From: Amoebophrya sp. A120
Lineage: Eukaryota; Sar; Dinophyceae; Syndiniales; Amoebophryaceae
Direction: 5' to 3'
DNA: 64,000 nt
NCBI GenBank assembly: GCA_905178155.1
Contig: CAJINV010000021.1
Span: 785,420 to 849,419, forward strand
Part shown: one piece after another, positions 1 to 11,719 of the stretch
Layout of the letters: every line of letters starts with the position of its first letter
Position numbering within the stretch: the stretch's first letter is position 1
Position numbers and translations under genes: made by a program
The notes under the pieces: model-generated
What the model was told of the DNA's origin: nothing
The model's database searches: none
Seen by the model: the letters and a program-made list of their open reading frames with translations, nothing else

Positions 1-931
1 GACCGCATTTCTTGCCCGTTCATTCCCCGTGCAACACCAAATGACCACTTCGACATCACTCTTTCTGTCTGCATTGAAACAACGCAATGCTAATAGAAGA
101 TGTCAAGACCTACTTCCTTGCTCCTATCAATTTCCAGCTTCATCTTCACACTTTTGCTTCATGTTGTTCTTTTCGCAATGATCGTATGGAGCACAACATG
201 GACGCCACAGGCGCCATAGTACCGTAGGTGTACGTGGTTCGATTTCTATCGGCAGGTTGTGGCACGTGTAGTTAGGGTTAGGAGAATAAGAAGGAGAAGA
301 AAAGTATTTAGCTACTTCGTGAATCTAGTCTATGGGGGTTCGGCGGGTGGCCGATAGAAAGCACTATTGTAACACTTCATTTCGCAGGGCAATTCATGGG
401 TGCTAGGGGGGTCATATTATGGGAAATAACTGTAAAACAGAAAGAAGTGAGTAGTTGTGCTAGGGTTCAAAGAGACGGCGCACAGCGTCACTGAGAATAC
501 TCACAGCACGATGTTGAGATCGACTTAGGACGAAAATGTTTGGACGAGGACGATGAAACACGACGAAACGACCAACAGCACGAAACAACTACGACGACGC
601 AAGAAGTACGAAACAGATGTTCTTAGTAGGACGATAATCAAAAAACGAACGAACGACAACGTATGGCAAGCATTCGATTTTGAATTTTACTTTTGCTTTT
701 CTTGCACGAACAGGCTTCGATCGAGCCGCAGCACCGAACACCAACACTTTAGCTACAAATACGAAACAAAGTTGTTGTAGCAGCCAGGCAAGCCTGATTT
801 ATTGAAAGACAGTGCTGAAAAATGAGCACCTGTGGAAACGTTCGACCACGACCAACAAGGCCTCCCTGAAGATGGTCATTCTTTTGTCCTGTTATAGCAA
901 TGCTGCATGGAAGTCGTGTTGTTAGTGCCTC
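1..931. other. Left-end non-coding stretch
   Basis: I find no convincing gene here. The only open frame of note is a 75-codon plus-strand one at 553-780 with a composition unlike the neighbouring proteins and no recognisable motif. It is probably intergenic DNA downstream of the SH3 gene. Confidence 0.5.
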
Positions 932-1396
932 CTATCTTTTCAGGGTGGTGGAACGCCTATCGCTAATATCCTCGTCCCCGGACGAGATGAATTCCTCCAT
1001 CACCGCCCGATATTCCTCTACCGTAACCACATAGTTTCTCGGAAAATAGCCTTTCCTGGCCGGGCTTTGCAGCAAATTTCCCAGCAACCAATCGGACCCA
1101 TCGTCGTACAAGACTTTTACAACCTGCCCCGGCACCAAAGGCAGCGGGCGCTGCCGCTCGAAAGGCCAGTTGGGTAGTGTGCTGGGATCGAAGCAATACA
1201 CTGCGACGAAGGTTAAATGCTCGTCGCGAGGACCTGTTGAGGGCGTGGAACTAGAAGGAGACTCGTATTGTGCTACGTAATTATGCGCTTGGTTGCTTGA
1301 GAACTGGCGGCTTTCGGCTTTTGCCTGTGCTGGTCCTCGGACGCCGCTGAGACCGAAGTCGGCGACCTTCTCCCCCTTTATTTTAGTTTTTGTCAT
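932..1396 (-). CDS. SH3-domain protein
   Basis: The 154-residue product carries a C-terminal SH3 domain at about residues 63-126. It shows the family's opening FVAVYCFDP (ALYDY position), the acidic RT/n-Src stretch VLYDDGSDWLLGNL and the closing GYFPRNYV, which matches the usual GxFPxNYV. SH3 domains bind proline-rich peptides, so an adaptor role is likely; the partner is unknown. I chose the ATG at 1396. The frame stays open upstream to about 1636, where a possible acceptor AG follows a stop, so the true N-terminus could instead come from an upstream exon or from an ATG near 1561. The 62 residues before the domain look disordered and the tail is acidic. Confidence 0.7.
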   Translation of the reverse strand: MTKTKIKGEKVADFGLSGVRGPAQAKAESRQFSSNQAHNYVAQYESPSSSTPSTGPRDEHLTFVAVYCFDPSTLPNWPFERQRPLPLVPGQVVKVLYDDGSDWLLGNLLQSPARKGYFPRNYVVTVEEYRAVMEEFISSGDEDISDRRSTTLKR

Positions 1397-2700
1397 GATT
1401 GCGTCCAATGAGAATGACACCCTTGACACAGCAATGACACCACTTGTCGGATAAAATATCAGCCCAAAAGAAATCCCAATCGAGTCGAAAATTGTTACTG
1501 GAATGGAAGTACAAGCCAGCGGCGATAGTGACAAGGAGACGACGTCTGCTTCATAGTTCATGTCGACAGAGATAGAAGGGTCGTGGGGTCCTGTTACTTG
1601 GTTGGTCACGAAAAGGGTGGGATCGAGATCCTTCTAGTGGTAATTGTTAGTGCAACTGCTGATCTTCCCTGCTCACGAGCACAGCGCACACATCGGCTCT
1701 ACGGTTGCAGGACGACCGATCTTTGGCAGGGTGTTACGACTGATGTCATCCGCTATGCTGCATCCTAGCAACAGAGTGTCGAGTCTTCTTGCGCTCGTGG
1801 CTCCTCGTTGAGGCTCGTCGTCATCAAACGGATCACGTTGTGCAATAGTAACAGAGTGATCCCAGGAAACAGAGACCGAAATTACCGAATGGCTTCATCA
1901 GTATGACCAGTGAATCATAGGTCCTGCTCTGGAAAGCGAATACTCGGACAGGAAACAAAGACGAGATCATTTTGACTTCTACTTGTCCCGAAAGCAGCGT
2001 GAAAGAATACTGGACCAGAGAATCGTGCGGGACTTGTCTTTTTTTTTCTTTTTTTTGATGAAACAATACTTGGTGTACAGTTTGAGAATAACAATAAATT
2101 CTTTTCAGTTCCTGATCCTGTTCGTGATCCCCGCTTGTACTTTCTCCTCGTCGAGCCTTTGTTTCGTCGATTTCCCGCTGTTGTTCGTATGTCATCCCGT
2201 CACGTTGTCCATGTATCGTGCATTTACTAGTATACCACCTGCTTCACGATTGTTGGTACATGTGCATTTTGATTTTGGCTGGGACGAGTAGACGAGAAAA
2301 AGGCGGGGAAACAGATCTTCGCGGAGCAGCAGCTCCCGAGGAGTTTCTTTCGTCTGAGCCCTGAAAAAACTCGACCTACTGCTACTACCGAAACTTGTTG
2401 TGTATCAGCTACATTAACATTCATTCGTAAATAAACTCACCAGTCAAGAAAAAGCTAGATTAAATCAGGAAAGAGTTGTTAGATTTTGGTTTCATTGAGA
2501 TGCTACATTTTGAGAAGTTTAAGTTCTTCATTTTCTTGCGCTAATCGATATACTGTGTGCTGCTCTCATCTTCATCAACACTACAGCATTTATCGATTGT
2601 GGCACTTCTAAAGACAGTCATTCTGAAAACCACTAAGAGACCATACAGTTTGAACATTTACTACTACTTTCAAAATTTTCGTTTCCGCCACGATTCATTT
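1397..2700. other. Intergenic region between the SH3 and WW/B-box genes
   Basis: The minus-strand frame of the SH3 gene continues into 1397-1636, as a possible 5' extension or unspliced exon. From about 1640 to 2700 I see only short AT-rich frames with no domain. Confidence 0.4.
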
Positions 2701-5700
2701 TCACCCCGCTCCGGGCCCTAAGCCTGCGCCGAAGGCGGCTAATTTTCTGCCCTCCTTTATCCTGAGTAAAAACGTACCCACGCCAGAGTTGTAATGCAGA
2801 TTTGCAAAGACAGGAAGACTTGTAATGCGCATCCGCATGAGAGCCATTCCCAGTCGTATTTTGGAATTTGTGATGCTGTGAACAGGATGAGCAGACGAAT
2901 CTGTGATGCGGCTGCACTTGCTAACCCGCACTACACTGCAGAGTGCAACTTGTCATGCGTGACTCACAAAACTCCTAGCTTTGTGTTGCAAAATCCCCAT
3001 CCTGACTCTGGTGTGGGTACGTTTTTACTCAGGATATCCTTACTGACCGCCATCTGCCGCACCACTTCCTTCATTTCCGGCGTCCATTCGATCTCCCTCT
3101 CGACCTCCGCGTCCTATGCAATGCAAAAGCATCGTACTAGTATAAATCGCATGACAAATTCCCTCAGCATGAAAAATCGAATTTGTAATGCGGATTTCGG
3201 TTAAGATGGAGATTTGTAATGCATGACTGCGATTACTACGAGTGCGATACTTTTGCACAGGATACGTCCTTTTCGATTGCGATGTCGATGAACCGTTCGT
3301 GCGGCCTCCGCATAGACTCGCCGGAGGAGAAGTTGTAGTAGTACTTGACGCCTCGCAAGTCGTAGAACGCGTGCCACTCCTCGCCGAGCGTGGTCTGTAT
3401 GGGTGCGCGCTTGGAAAACCCCTCCTGCGCCTCGTACGCCGGATTCACTTCTCCCAAGGCCCACACACGGGTGACCCCGCCCGACGGCGCGTTCAGATTC
3501 GGTGCAGCAGCGCCTGCTCCCGGTGCGGCGGCCCCGCCCGCGGCTCCTCCTGCCGCGGCGCCACCCGCTTCCGGCGCACCCGCACCGGCGTTCTGAGGTG
3601 GCGCGGGTGCCGGTTTCCTCTTCGCCGTGTAGTCGATTCGCAGTGGCTTCAGGTCCAGAAACTTCGGCAGGGTCTTCACGTGCTTGCGGGCGTAGCACTC
3701 GTGGCAGTAGTTGCCGAAGGTGTAGGTGCACTGCAGTTTGGCCGGGAACGCGCGGCAGAGACAGCAGGGAATCAAGTGGTTTGGCTCGTGCTTGTGCCGG
3801 TTACCCTTGCTGTGCAGCCGCTCGAAGCAGTTCTCGCAGAAGCAGTCTTCGCAGTCCGGGCAGTAGCAGGTCGCAATCACCTGGCACTCGATGCAGTACA
3901 GCTGTGCGTGCGCGCTCGGATTGACCAACTCCCCCGGATCGTCCTCCAGGTCCATGTTCTTCGCAATATTGGCCTTCGCGCGCTCGTTCTCCACGATTTC
4001 CAGACACCACTTGACCTCCTGCGCGTCGATCTCCTCTTCCAGCCGGTACTGCTGCGAAAACGCCTTCAAAAAAGTCTTCAGCGTTCGGACCATGAAGGGT
4101 TCCTTCGGCAGGTCGATTTTCAGCATCTCCGCCATCTGCTGCACGTAAAGCGGGGAAATCAACGGCTGTTGCAGCGACACGTCGTGCTGACTCTCCGCCT
4201 CGTAGGTCCACTATCCAAGAAAAAAACGTTGTTAGTGTAAATTTGTGATGCGGAACATGCAAGATGATTGCGTCTGTCATGCTTGGCATGCATTGTAGGG
4301 CCCACTAAAGGGCGTTTTCACGTACTATCTGCGCATGACAGGTTTTTGCTGTCATGCCAGACAGATTTGTAATGCTGTTCCTCCAAAAAAGTTACACCTA
4401 CAATGTTTTTTTCTTGGATATCCACAGCATGCGGTTCAACCGCAGTTTGATATGCTCCTCCTGACTCGCCCTTCGGCAGTGGTCGAGCAGCTGCGCAAAG
4501 TAGTCGTAAAACGGGTGCTTCCACGTGGTTTCCTGGGACTCGTTGTTCAGGTAACACACGATCGACCCGACACCCTTGTAACTTGTCCACGGGACCGGCA
4601 ACTCTACTTCGGCGAAGGCCTCGATCACCCAGCTAAACTCGCGGTCCGCCTCCGGATCCGCATTCAAGTACGCAAACCACTCCTCAAGCACAGGCCTGAG
4701 CGATTGATTGTGATTGTGTGGTCTTGTAGTAGAAACTATCGTGCTCACTTCTTTCTCTTTCACGCAAATTTTTGAAAATGCAACACCATGATCTTGATCA
4801 TGCATGCTTGCCCATGTATTGATGGCACGACGAAAAGGTGAGAGCACTTGTTTCATCGAAGTTTGAATTTGAAAGCAAAAGGGGAAATAATAAATAAAGG
4901 GTGAAGCAAAAAAATTTCTACCTTTGTCCCATGCACTTTAACATTGGCACGGTGGCTGCTTTTTCCAGGGCCTTCTGTGTGACCGGGTCTGCGATACCGA
5001 ACAGGGACAGGGGATCCGCGTCGAGGTAATCCAGCGCCTCCTCGGACAATTCGCGATTGTCTTCCAGGGTCTGCTATGCATCCCAAATATGTCCGGGTCT
5101 GGAAAAATATAACCTGTGTTGCGCGTCCGGGATCCCTGTAAAGCCTGTATTGCATGACCAACAAGAAAGCCGAAACCACTTTTGTCATGTTGGGAAACTA
5201 AGGGCAGGGCGTCCCTGTGTAAATAGCGTAAAACGGTAACTAACCGCCTACTCAGCAAACTCGAAACCACTTTTGTCATGCAAAAGCACAGTCTCTGTCT
5301 CTGATGCGCACTACGCATGAAAAAGCGCCCTAGAAATTTGTCATGCTTGGCTGCACGACTCAGGAGTATGTATGCTCATCACAAGTTCTTTCCAGACCCA
5401 GGAGACATATTTGCAATGCATATCTGCAAGGCCTCAATCCACAAGGAGTCCACATCATCCGTCCAGTCGAGGAGAATGTTTTCTGGGTGGACGTACGCGA
5501 CCCTGAGGTATGTTATTTATCGCAAGAAAAAACTGTTTCACTGTGAACCTGTGATGCAGAGAACGAAGCGCCAAAGTGTTTGTCTTGCTACACCTGCAAC
5601 GCAACGGATTTTTAGGCGTGTTTTCCCTTGGAAAACGTGCATGACAAATTTTCTGTGTCATGTGTAGCAAACTTGTGATGCAGATCCTGCAAAACCATCA

Positions 5701-6825
5701 CAGTGAAACAGTTTTTTCGTGGGATATTATTTCTTGCACTAACACTATTTATCGACGAGATCATCTCCATGTAGTTCATGCACGAGCACCAGAAGAGCTG
5801 ACGTGCTCACTGCCATACTGCGAAATAGACCTCGGTCCTCAAGCAGCTAGTAGCTGAATCTGAGCTAGGCTACATGGATCTACTTCTAGTACATCACATG
5901 TACTACGAGTACGAGTCAGAACATTTGCATATATATTGTACCTGTATTCTGGCCCATTGTCACCCTCTTTGGTTTCGAAAAACACGCTGGTATCGTCCAC
6001 CTCCACAGCGGCTTGAAAATTTGCGGGTATGTATCAAATGCAAATATGTCTGGGTCTGGAAATAAAGTGCAAGTTTGTCATGCTGGTCTGGCATGAGTCT
6101 GAAATCTGTGATGCATGAGCAGGAAAAGCGCCCCTTGCCTGTCATGCAAAAATTTAGTTTGTCATGCGAAAAACGAAACACACAGCAGCGCAAAAACTTG
6201 TCATGCTGGGCTGCATCTTGTTGTGCGCCCACAATTCGTAGATTTGCATCACAAGTTTCCAGACCGAGACCCAGACATATTTGCATTTGATAGTATGACA
6301 CCGGGCACGAGATCGTCCGGCACTTCCGGCACGGGCGGGTACTGGAACTTGTAAACATCCGGCACCACCGTTCGCACTTCCCCAGGCACATCGGTTTCCT
6401 CGGGGATGGTGACCATGTACCCGAAGGAAATGATATCATATGTAAGAACATCCCCACCCCATTGTCAAGTTGGAACAACTCAGCAACACAAATCCAGAAG
6501 TTTTGGGAGCCACGCGTGACAAGTTGCAGTCCGTAGCGTAGTGCATCTTAGCAAGGACAACCGCATCACAAATCCGTCTGCGTCTGCTTCTCCTGTTTAC
6601 AGCATTACAAATTCCAAAACCCGATTGGAAATGCCTCTCAACATGGAGACGCGCATTACAAGTCTTCCTGTAATCGCAAATCTGGATGACAACCATCATG
6701 GGGTGGGGACGTTTTTACTCAGGATAAATGACCTTATGCCTCCTCGGCTGCTCCTTCACCCGCACAATGGGGATCTTCACCTCCGGCTCCGCCACCCGGC
6801 GGTGCCCCTCGTCGCCGCCCGACAT
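2701..6825 (-). CDS. WW-domain and B-box zinc-finger protein, nine exons split by introners
   Basis: Exons (minus strand) are 6727-6825, 6293-6428, 5942-6026, 5423-5502, 4922-5069, 4421-4695, 3265-4206, 3037-3109 and 2701-2752. They sum to 1890 nt, 629 residues, with no frame break. A first WW domain (PVPWTSYKG...ETTWKHP, about 216-244) resembles the CEP164-type WW. Two Cys/His clusters follow: a B-box-like finger at about 376-419 (CIEC...CPDC...CENC...H...H) and a second at about 421-453. After an Ala/Gly/Pro-rich linker (about 473-518) comes another WW-like module (EEWHAFYD...YYYNFSSGES, about 548-578) that lacks the usual second Trp. A scaffold role, perhaps ciliary or centrosomal, is inference from the WW type. 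Two introns are ordinary GT-AG (4696-4921, 5503-5941); the other six are introner insertions with no GT-AG register. Confidence 0.85.
2758..3036. mobile_element. Introner element, TIR family A
   Basis: This 279-bp element has near-identical inverted ends (TATCCTGAGTAAAAACGT and its complement) and is flanked by the 5-bp duplication TCCTT at 2753-2757 and 3037-3041. It forms the last intron of the WW/B-box gene. Removing it with one TCCTT copy joins ...GTC AGT AAG GA to G GGC AGA in frame. Several TTGTNATGC-like nonamers lie inside. Confidence 0.92.
3115..3264. mobile_element. Introner element, TIR family B
   Basis: A 150-bp element with imperfect TIRs (TATGCAATGCAAAAG against TATCCTGTGCAAAAG) and target duplication CGTCC at 3110-3114 and 3265-3269. 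It splits the codon joining residues EKD and AEV of the WW/B-box protein. A close relative sits outside any recognised gene at 34210-34361. Confidence 0.92.
4212..4420. mobile_element. Introner element, TIR family C
   Basis: A 209-bp element with TIRs starting TATCCAAGAAAAAAAC and duplication TCCAC at 4207-4211 and 4421-4425. Its removal joins CTG TGG A to CC TAC GAG in the WW/B-box gene. It contains TTGTGATGC and TTGTAATGC motifs. Confidence 0.92.
5075..5422. mobile_element. Introner element, TIR family D
   Basis: A 348-bp element whose two ends carry a related inverted repeat built on AAATATGTC and GGGTCTGG. The duplication TCTGC lies at 5070-5074 and 5423-5427. Its excision joins GAG GCC TTG CAG A to CC CTG GAA. 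Related ends occur in the elements at 6032 and 8282. Confidence 0.9.
5518..5726. mobile_element. Introner-type element (family E) inside a pre-existing GT-AG intron
   Basis: A 209-bp element with long TIRs (AAAAAACTGTTTCACTGTGA near each end) and duplication TTATT at 5513-5517 and 5727-5731. Unlike its neighbours it does not define the intron boundaries. It lies within the intron 5503-5941, which has a normal GTACAA donor and CTCAG acceptor. Confidence 0.88.
6032..6292. mobile_element. Introner element, TIR family D
   Basis: A 261-bp element with an essentially perfect TIR (TATCAAATGCAAATATGTCT, then GGGTC) and duplication GTATG at 6027-6031 and 6293-6297. Excision joins GGT GTC ATA C to CC GCA AAT of the WW/B-box gene. 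Confidence 0.93.
6434..6726. mobile_element. Introner element, TIR family A
   Basis: A 293-bp element with the family-A right end (CTCAGGATA) and a diverged left end (TATCATATGTAAGAACATCC). The duplication AATGA lies at 6429-6433 and 6727-6731. It is the first intron of the WW/B-box gene; excision joins AAG GTC ATT to TCC TTC GGG. Confidence 0.9.
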
Positions 6826-8139
6826 GGTGGTCGAGGTGGTGTTTTGGGGCTGTACTAAACCACGTACAAGCTGAAGCTTATTTTACAGCTCCTCCGCGAG
6901 GATTGGTCGATTGGACGAGGTCGTGTACTACACAGGTTGTGCAGAAGATGAACTGTCACACCGCGGCGAGCACACGTCACGATATTACCCCAGCTCCTCG
7001 CAGACGTCGCATCCTCGTCATTTCATCAAACATACAAATCTTTAGCTCAAAAAACAGTCTGCTAAATCAGAGCCTGGTGGTTTTTTTTCAATTTCAATTT
7101 GGTTCGTTGAACGACAGAAACAGTTGTTGTGCGTACTTACTGTGAGTGTAATAAATAAGAATGCTTTATTTTCGATGCACGAATTAGAACAAATTGAAAT
7201 TGGCGGAGGATGTTGGCGTGGGGTAAGGGAGGTACTCAATTGTCGCGGAGACGCAAACGCGATTAGAAACGAGATGGCGATGGGAGGGGGCAGGGGACAA
7301 ATGACGATCTGGGTAGCGAGACAATCCTGCACTTTCGGTTAGAAACGAAGTGCGTTTAGCCCCATTGGTTCACTTTTTCTTTCGAGCTCTCCCACGGAAT
7401 CAATGTCGACATCTCTCAACGAGCAATTCGGAATTCGATTCTCTTACTCTTTCTCAGTAGTCGTTGCATATGATGACAAACAATAATTCATGCGATGGTT
7501 TATCACTCAACGAAATCAGATCCACCCCTACAACATAATACAAAGCACGACCCAACAAGAACTTCTATCTCTCTGCCCCCATATCATGCCCGATTGTTCT
7601 TTTGTCAATGAACACATCCTGACTTTATTTCGACAAAGTAGAACCACTTCCCGAAAACGAATGGTCAGTGAAAATTTAAGGTTGCCAGCTATGAGGTAGA
7701 AAGCGTCGCATCGGTCCAATTCGTCCAAATAGATTTTTACAGGATCTTCTGGGGGGCGATGAAGACAATGGGTAATCGCTATCGCAATCATACTGTAGGG
7801 TTTCATATGCCGAGTTTCAAACAAGTAGCAAAAAGAGCACACCGGCCTCAACGATGGGAAAAACGATGCTCCTTGTAATTTGTGCATGTGCTCTCGTCTC
7901 ATGTAGGCTCGAATTTTCGTATCTTCTTGTACCGATCGATATCGGACGGGAACATGGTGGGGGTACCACCAGACGAACTAGTGTAAAATAAAACATTCAG
8001 TTGCGATTACGAATAAGCAGTCAATGAGCAGGAAGTTCAGAGACCACGATCGTGTAAGACGAAAAAGAAAGTTATCCAGCAGCAGGTTCCCGGCTAGTAC
8101 TAGTCTAGTAGTATCTCCACTATCAATTTCTAAATCTGA
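6826..8139. other. Intergenic region
   Basis: Upstream of the WW/B-box start and downstream of the 789-residue gene. I see only short frames on both strands, AT-rich stretches and no repeat with clear boundaries. Confidence 0.5.
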
Positions 8140-10951
8140 TTATCCTACAAACCTCCCGCCGAAGAACCCCGCTTCTCTCGGCTTGCAAGGGCTTCGTTTT
8201 ACCAGACACGGATCGTTCGGCAGCACCACCGTGTGGTTGATCTTGGCCGGCACGCTTTCGTAGTAGCCGTGATTTAAGCTGTATGCATTGCAAATCTGTC
8301 TGGGTCTGGAAGATGTCATGCTGTTTTTGCATGACGCAGAAGGTCTGGCATGGAAGCCCTAGCATCACAGATTTCGACAAGGTTCTGCAATGCCTAATCC
8401 GCATGACATATCCCCCACTTTGGTGACAAGAAGTGGGCATCTTTTGCTGCCTATGCATGAGAGATTTCTGTGTGTTATGAAATGCGCATCGCAACTTCAC
8501 ATCCTTCCAGACCCAGACATTTTTGCAGTTGATAAGCTGCGGCGCTCGACGAAGCTCTTCTTGTCCGCAGCAAACTCCCCCCGGTTGCAGCGTTGCGGGT
8601 CGGAGGGGAACATGTCGATGCCCGACGGGTCGCTGCCGGTGGGCAGCCGGACCATCCGGGACCGCGCCGGCCCGAAAAACCCGTCGTAGTCTACCGGCTC
8701 GGGCTTGCTGTTCTTCATTGCCCTACCTCTTCTGTCGGTTTCCAAATACGCTCGATACTCGGAATCGCCACCGGCCGCGACGAGCATGTTAGTTACCGAA
8801 ATGGCATCCTTCGTCGCTGTCGGACTCCGGTCCACGGCGTGAGGGGAATTTACCCTGCGGCTGGCGTCCTGTCTTTGAAGCTCTTCTGCGAATTGTTGTT
8901 GTGCAATCTTGGCGTTGTGCAGCTGTTTTTGCTTCAATGGGTGGTCGGAGCTCTGTTCTATCAGTTGCTGCAAAGACATATCCCGGTTATCGAGGAAAAC
9001 GTTTCTGGCGGTATTTCCGTCTGGTTGTTGACCTCCTGCTTGGTAGTTATTTGCTTGTCCCGCTGCGGCTGCCGCTAATGCTGCTGATTGCTGCACTTCC
9101 TGCGCAGTCCTCGGACTTCGCTGCTCTACCCCGGGGGAGTGACGCACCGCGCTCCTGGGCGATTGAATTCCGTTGTAATGCCTCTTCCTCGCCTCGAATA
9201 AGTTTTCCCTCTGGTCGGCACCGAAATTCGCCTCATCAAAATTTCGTTCTTGTCCGCGCTTTTCTACGTGGTTTTTGTAGTCGCGCAGAACCCCAGAAGG
9301 GCTGGTGACTTCGGCGCTCCGCGTGTACACATCAAACTCCTTTGGCGGCAAAACGTCGACGTCTTTGAGCAGCGTTGGGGCTTGGGGGACTACAGCGCGC
9401 CGGCCGTAAGGAGATGAAGTAGGCGAGATCAAATCCTTCACCAGGTTACTTTCCTTCTCCATCGGATTGATCCCGACCCGTTTCCCCCTACCGAGTGGAA
9501 AGTCCCCACCGGCACTCGGGAGTGCTTTGCTAAACTCCGGATTACCGCTTCCTCCGTAATATCGGCTTTCCTGCTCTTCGTCGTACTTCATGGAATACTG
9601 ATCGCCGTACTTCGCCCGCGGCACTAACGCCCGCGTCGGGTTCCCGGGCATCAGCGCCGGGTGCGCGCGCTTGCGGTCCAGCCGCGCGTGCAAAACCGGA
9701 CTGTGGGCCGCGGGGCCGAACCCGGGGAAAACCCCGTTCGCCCGCTGTGGGGAGGAATCGCGGTGCAGCTGCTCCTCCTCGTGCGCCAGTTTCCCCCTGT
9801 AATCGAGCATCACCCCGGTTCGGTCGGGGGAAAAGCTCTGCTGTGAAGGTCTCTGCTGATGTTGTTCGTTCCCAGTACCTGGCGCACCTCCTAAGATCGT
9901 CACCTCCGTCTCGTTCGGCTTCCCCGCTACCCGCGCGCCGTGGGGAACATACCGTACGAGGAACGGGTCCCCGGAATCGCAGTGATTGTACTTCAACAGA
10001 CTTCGGTCGGGGGAAAAGTTGCCGACGATCTCTTTTTCCGGGCTCATCGCGATCTCTTCCTCCACCTTGTAGCAATTTGGCAGGTATTTGTAATTGTTCA
10101 CGCCCGTCATGGCGCGTTCTTGTTTCATCAACAGCGCTTCGTCTCTCTGTAGCGGCGAAAACGTTTTCCCATGTTGATCTGACGAAAACGCATTCTTTTC
10201 TTGGCGGAGCAGGTAGTCTCGTTGAGTTTCCCCGATCTGAAACCTTACATTCGCCGCGTTCGCTTGCGCTTGGACGTAGGGAGAAGCAGCTTGCTGCTGC
10301 TGCGCAACTGTCCGTGGAGAGATTGGTGGGACTCGTTGGTCCTGCTGACTTAGCTCCTGTATTCCGTACGCAGCGGTTATGTTCCGGTAGGCTTGTTTGT
10401 CCAGCTCGTGCGATAACACGCCGGCTGCCGGTGAGTCCATGACGTTAGGGAAGGGCGCGGGGTCCCCGTAATTCATGTTCGATGGAAGCATCTGCACCGT
10501 GACAGGAGCGCGCGCGATCTTGTCGGAGAGAGGACGGTGCAGAGATTGCCCATTGGGACCTGTGGGTTTTAGTTTTTATACGTTAAATTTGTTTTGATGA
10601 TTTTTCGGATGGCTTTTGACGACGAGTAAAAGTGTAGCATCAATGCCAATCAAAGCAAAGCATAAAGAAAGCGGAAAGAATGAAAATTTATCGGTCAGTT
10701 CTAGCTGTATGTATCTGTCGTCACAACACAAGTTCTTGTGTACCAAACATCCCTTCGCGGACAACCGGCTGGCTGCCCTGCATTGGCTGCGGAATTGGCT
10801 GCGCGATGGATGCTTCACGCGGTTTCAACGCCGTTCGATCAGGAGCGAAGCCCTGGACGGGACGCTTGGTCGGGTCCGCAGTGACATTTTGCCAAGGAAG
10901 CGGCTGGCCGTCTTTGTTCTGCGGACCGTAGTCGTGGTAAAGCAGCGCCAT
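8140..10951 (-). CDS. Large, mostly disordered Q/R/P-rich protein of unknown function
   Basis: Exons 10744-10951, 8535-10559 and 8140-8276 sum to 2370 nt (789 residues) in one frame. The first intron (10560-10743) is GT-AG (TTTG^GTACAC...CCACAG^GTCCC); the second is an introner. I chose the ATG at 10951 (MALLYHDYGPQNKDGQ); the frame reaches further upstream but without an ATG. The protein is low complexity, with Gln-rich runs (AQQQQAA, QVQQSAALAAAAAGQ) and recurrent S-P-x sites such as FSPDR, SSPYGRR, QSPRSAVRHSP and RSPRTAQ, which suggest proline-directed phosphorylation or a scaffold. I recognise no folded domain and assign no function. Confidence 0.75.
8282..8534. mobile_element. Introner element, TIR family D
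   Basis: A 253-bp element with ends built on CAAATCTGTCTGGGTCTGG and CCAGACCCAGACATTTTTG. The duplication AGCTG lies at 8277-8281 and 8535-8539. Excision restores CGC CGC AGC TTA AAT CAC near the 3' end of the 789-residue gene. Confidence 0.92.
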
Positions 10952-11719
10952 TTTCGTAAGTAGCTTCTTTTTCACGCCGGGTCGCTAGCCTATACTAGGG
11001 TTATGTGATGTTATTATAATGCTGGGTCTTCTAATATGGATATTCCCAACAAGGTCAAGGAGTAACACTACAACTGCTCGAAACCGGGGCGCTTAGAATA
11101 AGAGGTGTGAGATGATTCAGTTTGGGCTTGGCCTTTTTGGGTTGCTTTCTCTGTTGGTGTTGCGAAATGGCTTGTTACGAGGCTGAGTGAGAACATTCTG
11201 CTTCTTGATGGGGGGGCGAGTTGTATAGCGTACGAACGAAAAGAAAAAAGAACGATGAAAAAGATTTTCTTGCACGACAAAACCGACAATGCAGTTGCAC
11301 TAGCATTTTTGAAACAAAGAGGTCGCCGGAAAAAACAAAGTACGAACGAGCGACACAGGCGAAAAAAACGATTCAACCAGAACTAGAACTTCTAGTACGG
11401 ACGCGACCGAAGATCAGTATAGTCTTACACCAACATGCACGTTGACCGAGGTTAAAGGTGGAAGTAAGGCAGTTCCGGAACAACCGGTGTGCTGCAGGAA
11501 ACGCAGGAAAAACATACTTAGCCCGACAAAAAAGCAATGCCGATGATCTGCTTTGATAAGGAGAACAGCAATATACGAGGTCGACGCAATCATCACTTCT
11601 GGTCAATGAAGATGAATCAATAATGTTACAGTAAAAGCATAGCAGCACAACTCGTTTGGTGTAGTTGCAAAGCGCCCGCGCCGCTGCAGCGCGCTACAAA
11701 ATGGTGACACACTCACCAG
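10952..11719. other. Intergenic region
   Basis: I see no gene. Short frames on both strands have no recognisable motif and no bounded repeat is visible. Confidence 0.5.

Noticed and set aside
553-780. 75-codon plus-strand frame
   Set aside because: Short, no motif, opposite to every other gene.
3242-4240. A 332-codon plus-strand frame
   Set aside because: It is the antisense shadow of exon 7 of the WW/B-box gene, whose minus-strand frame has clear domains and closes with its other exons.
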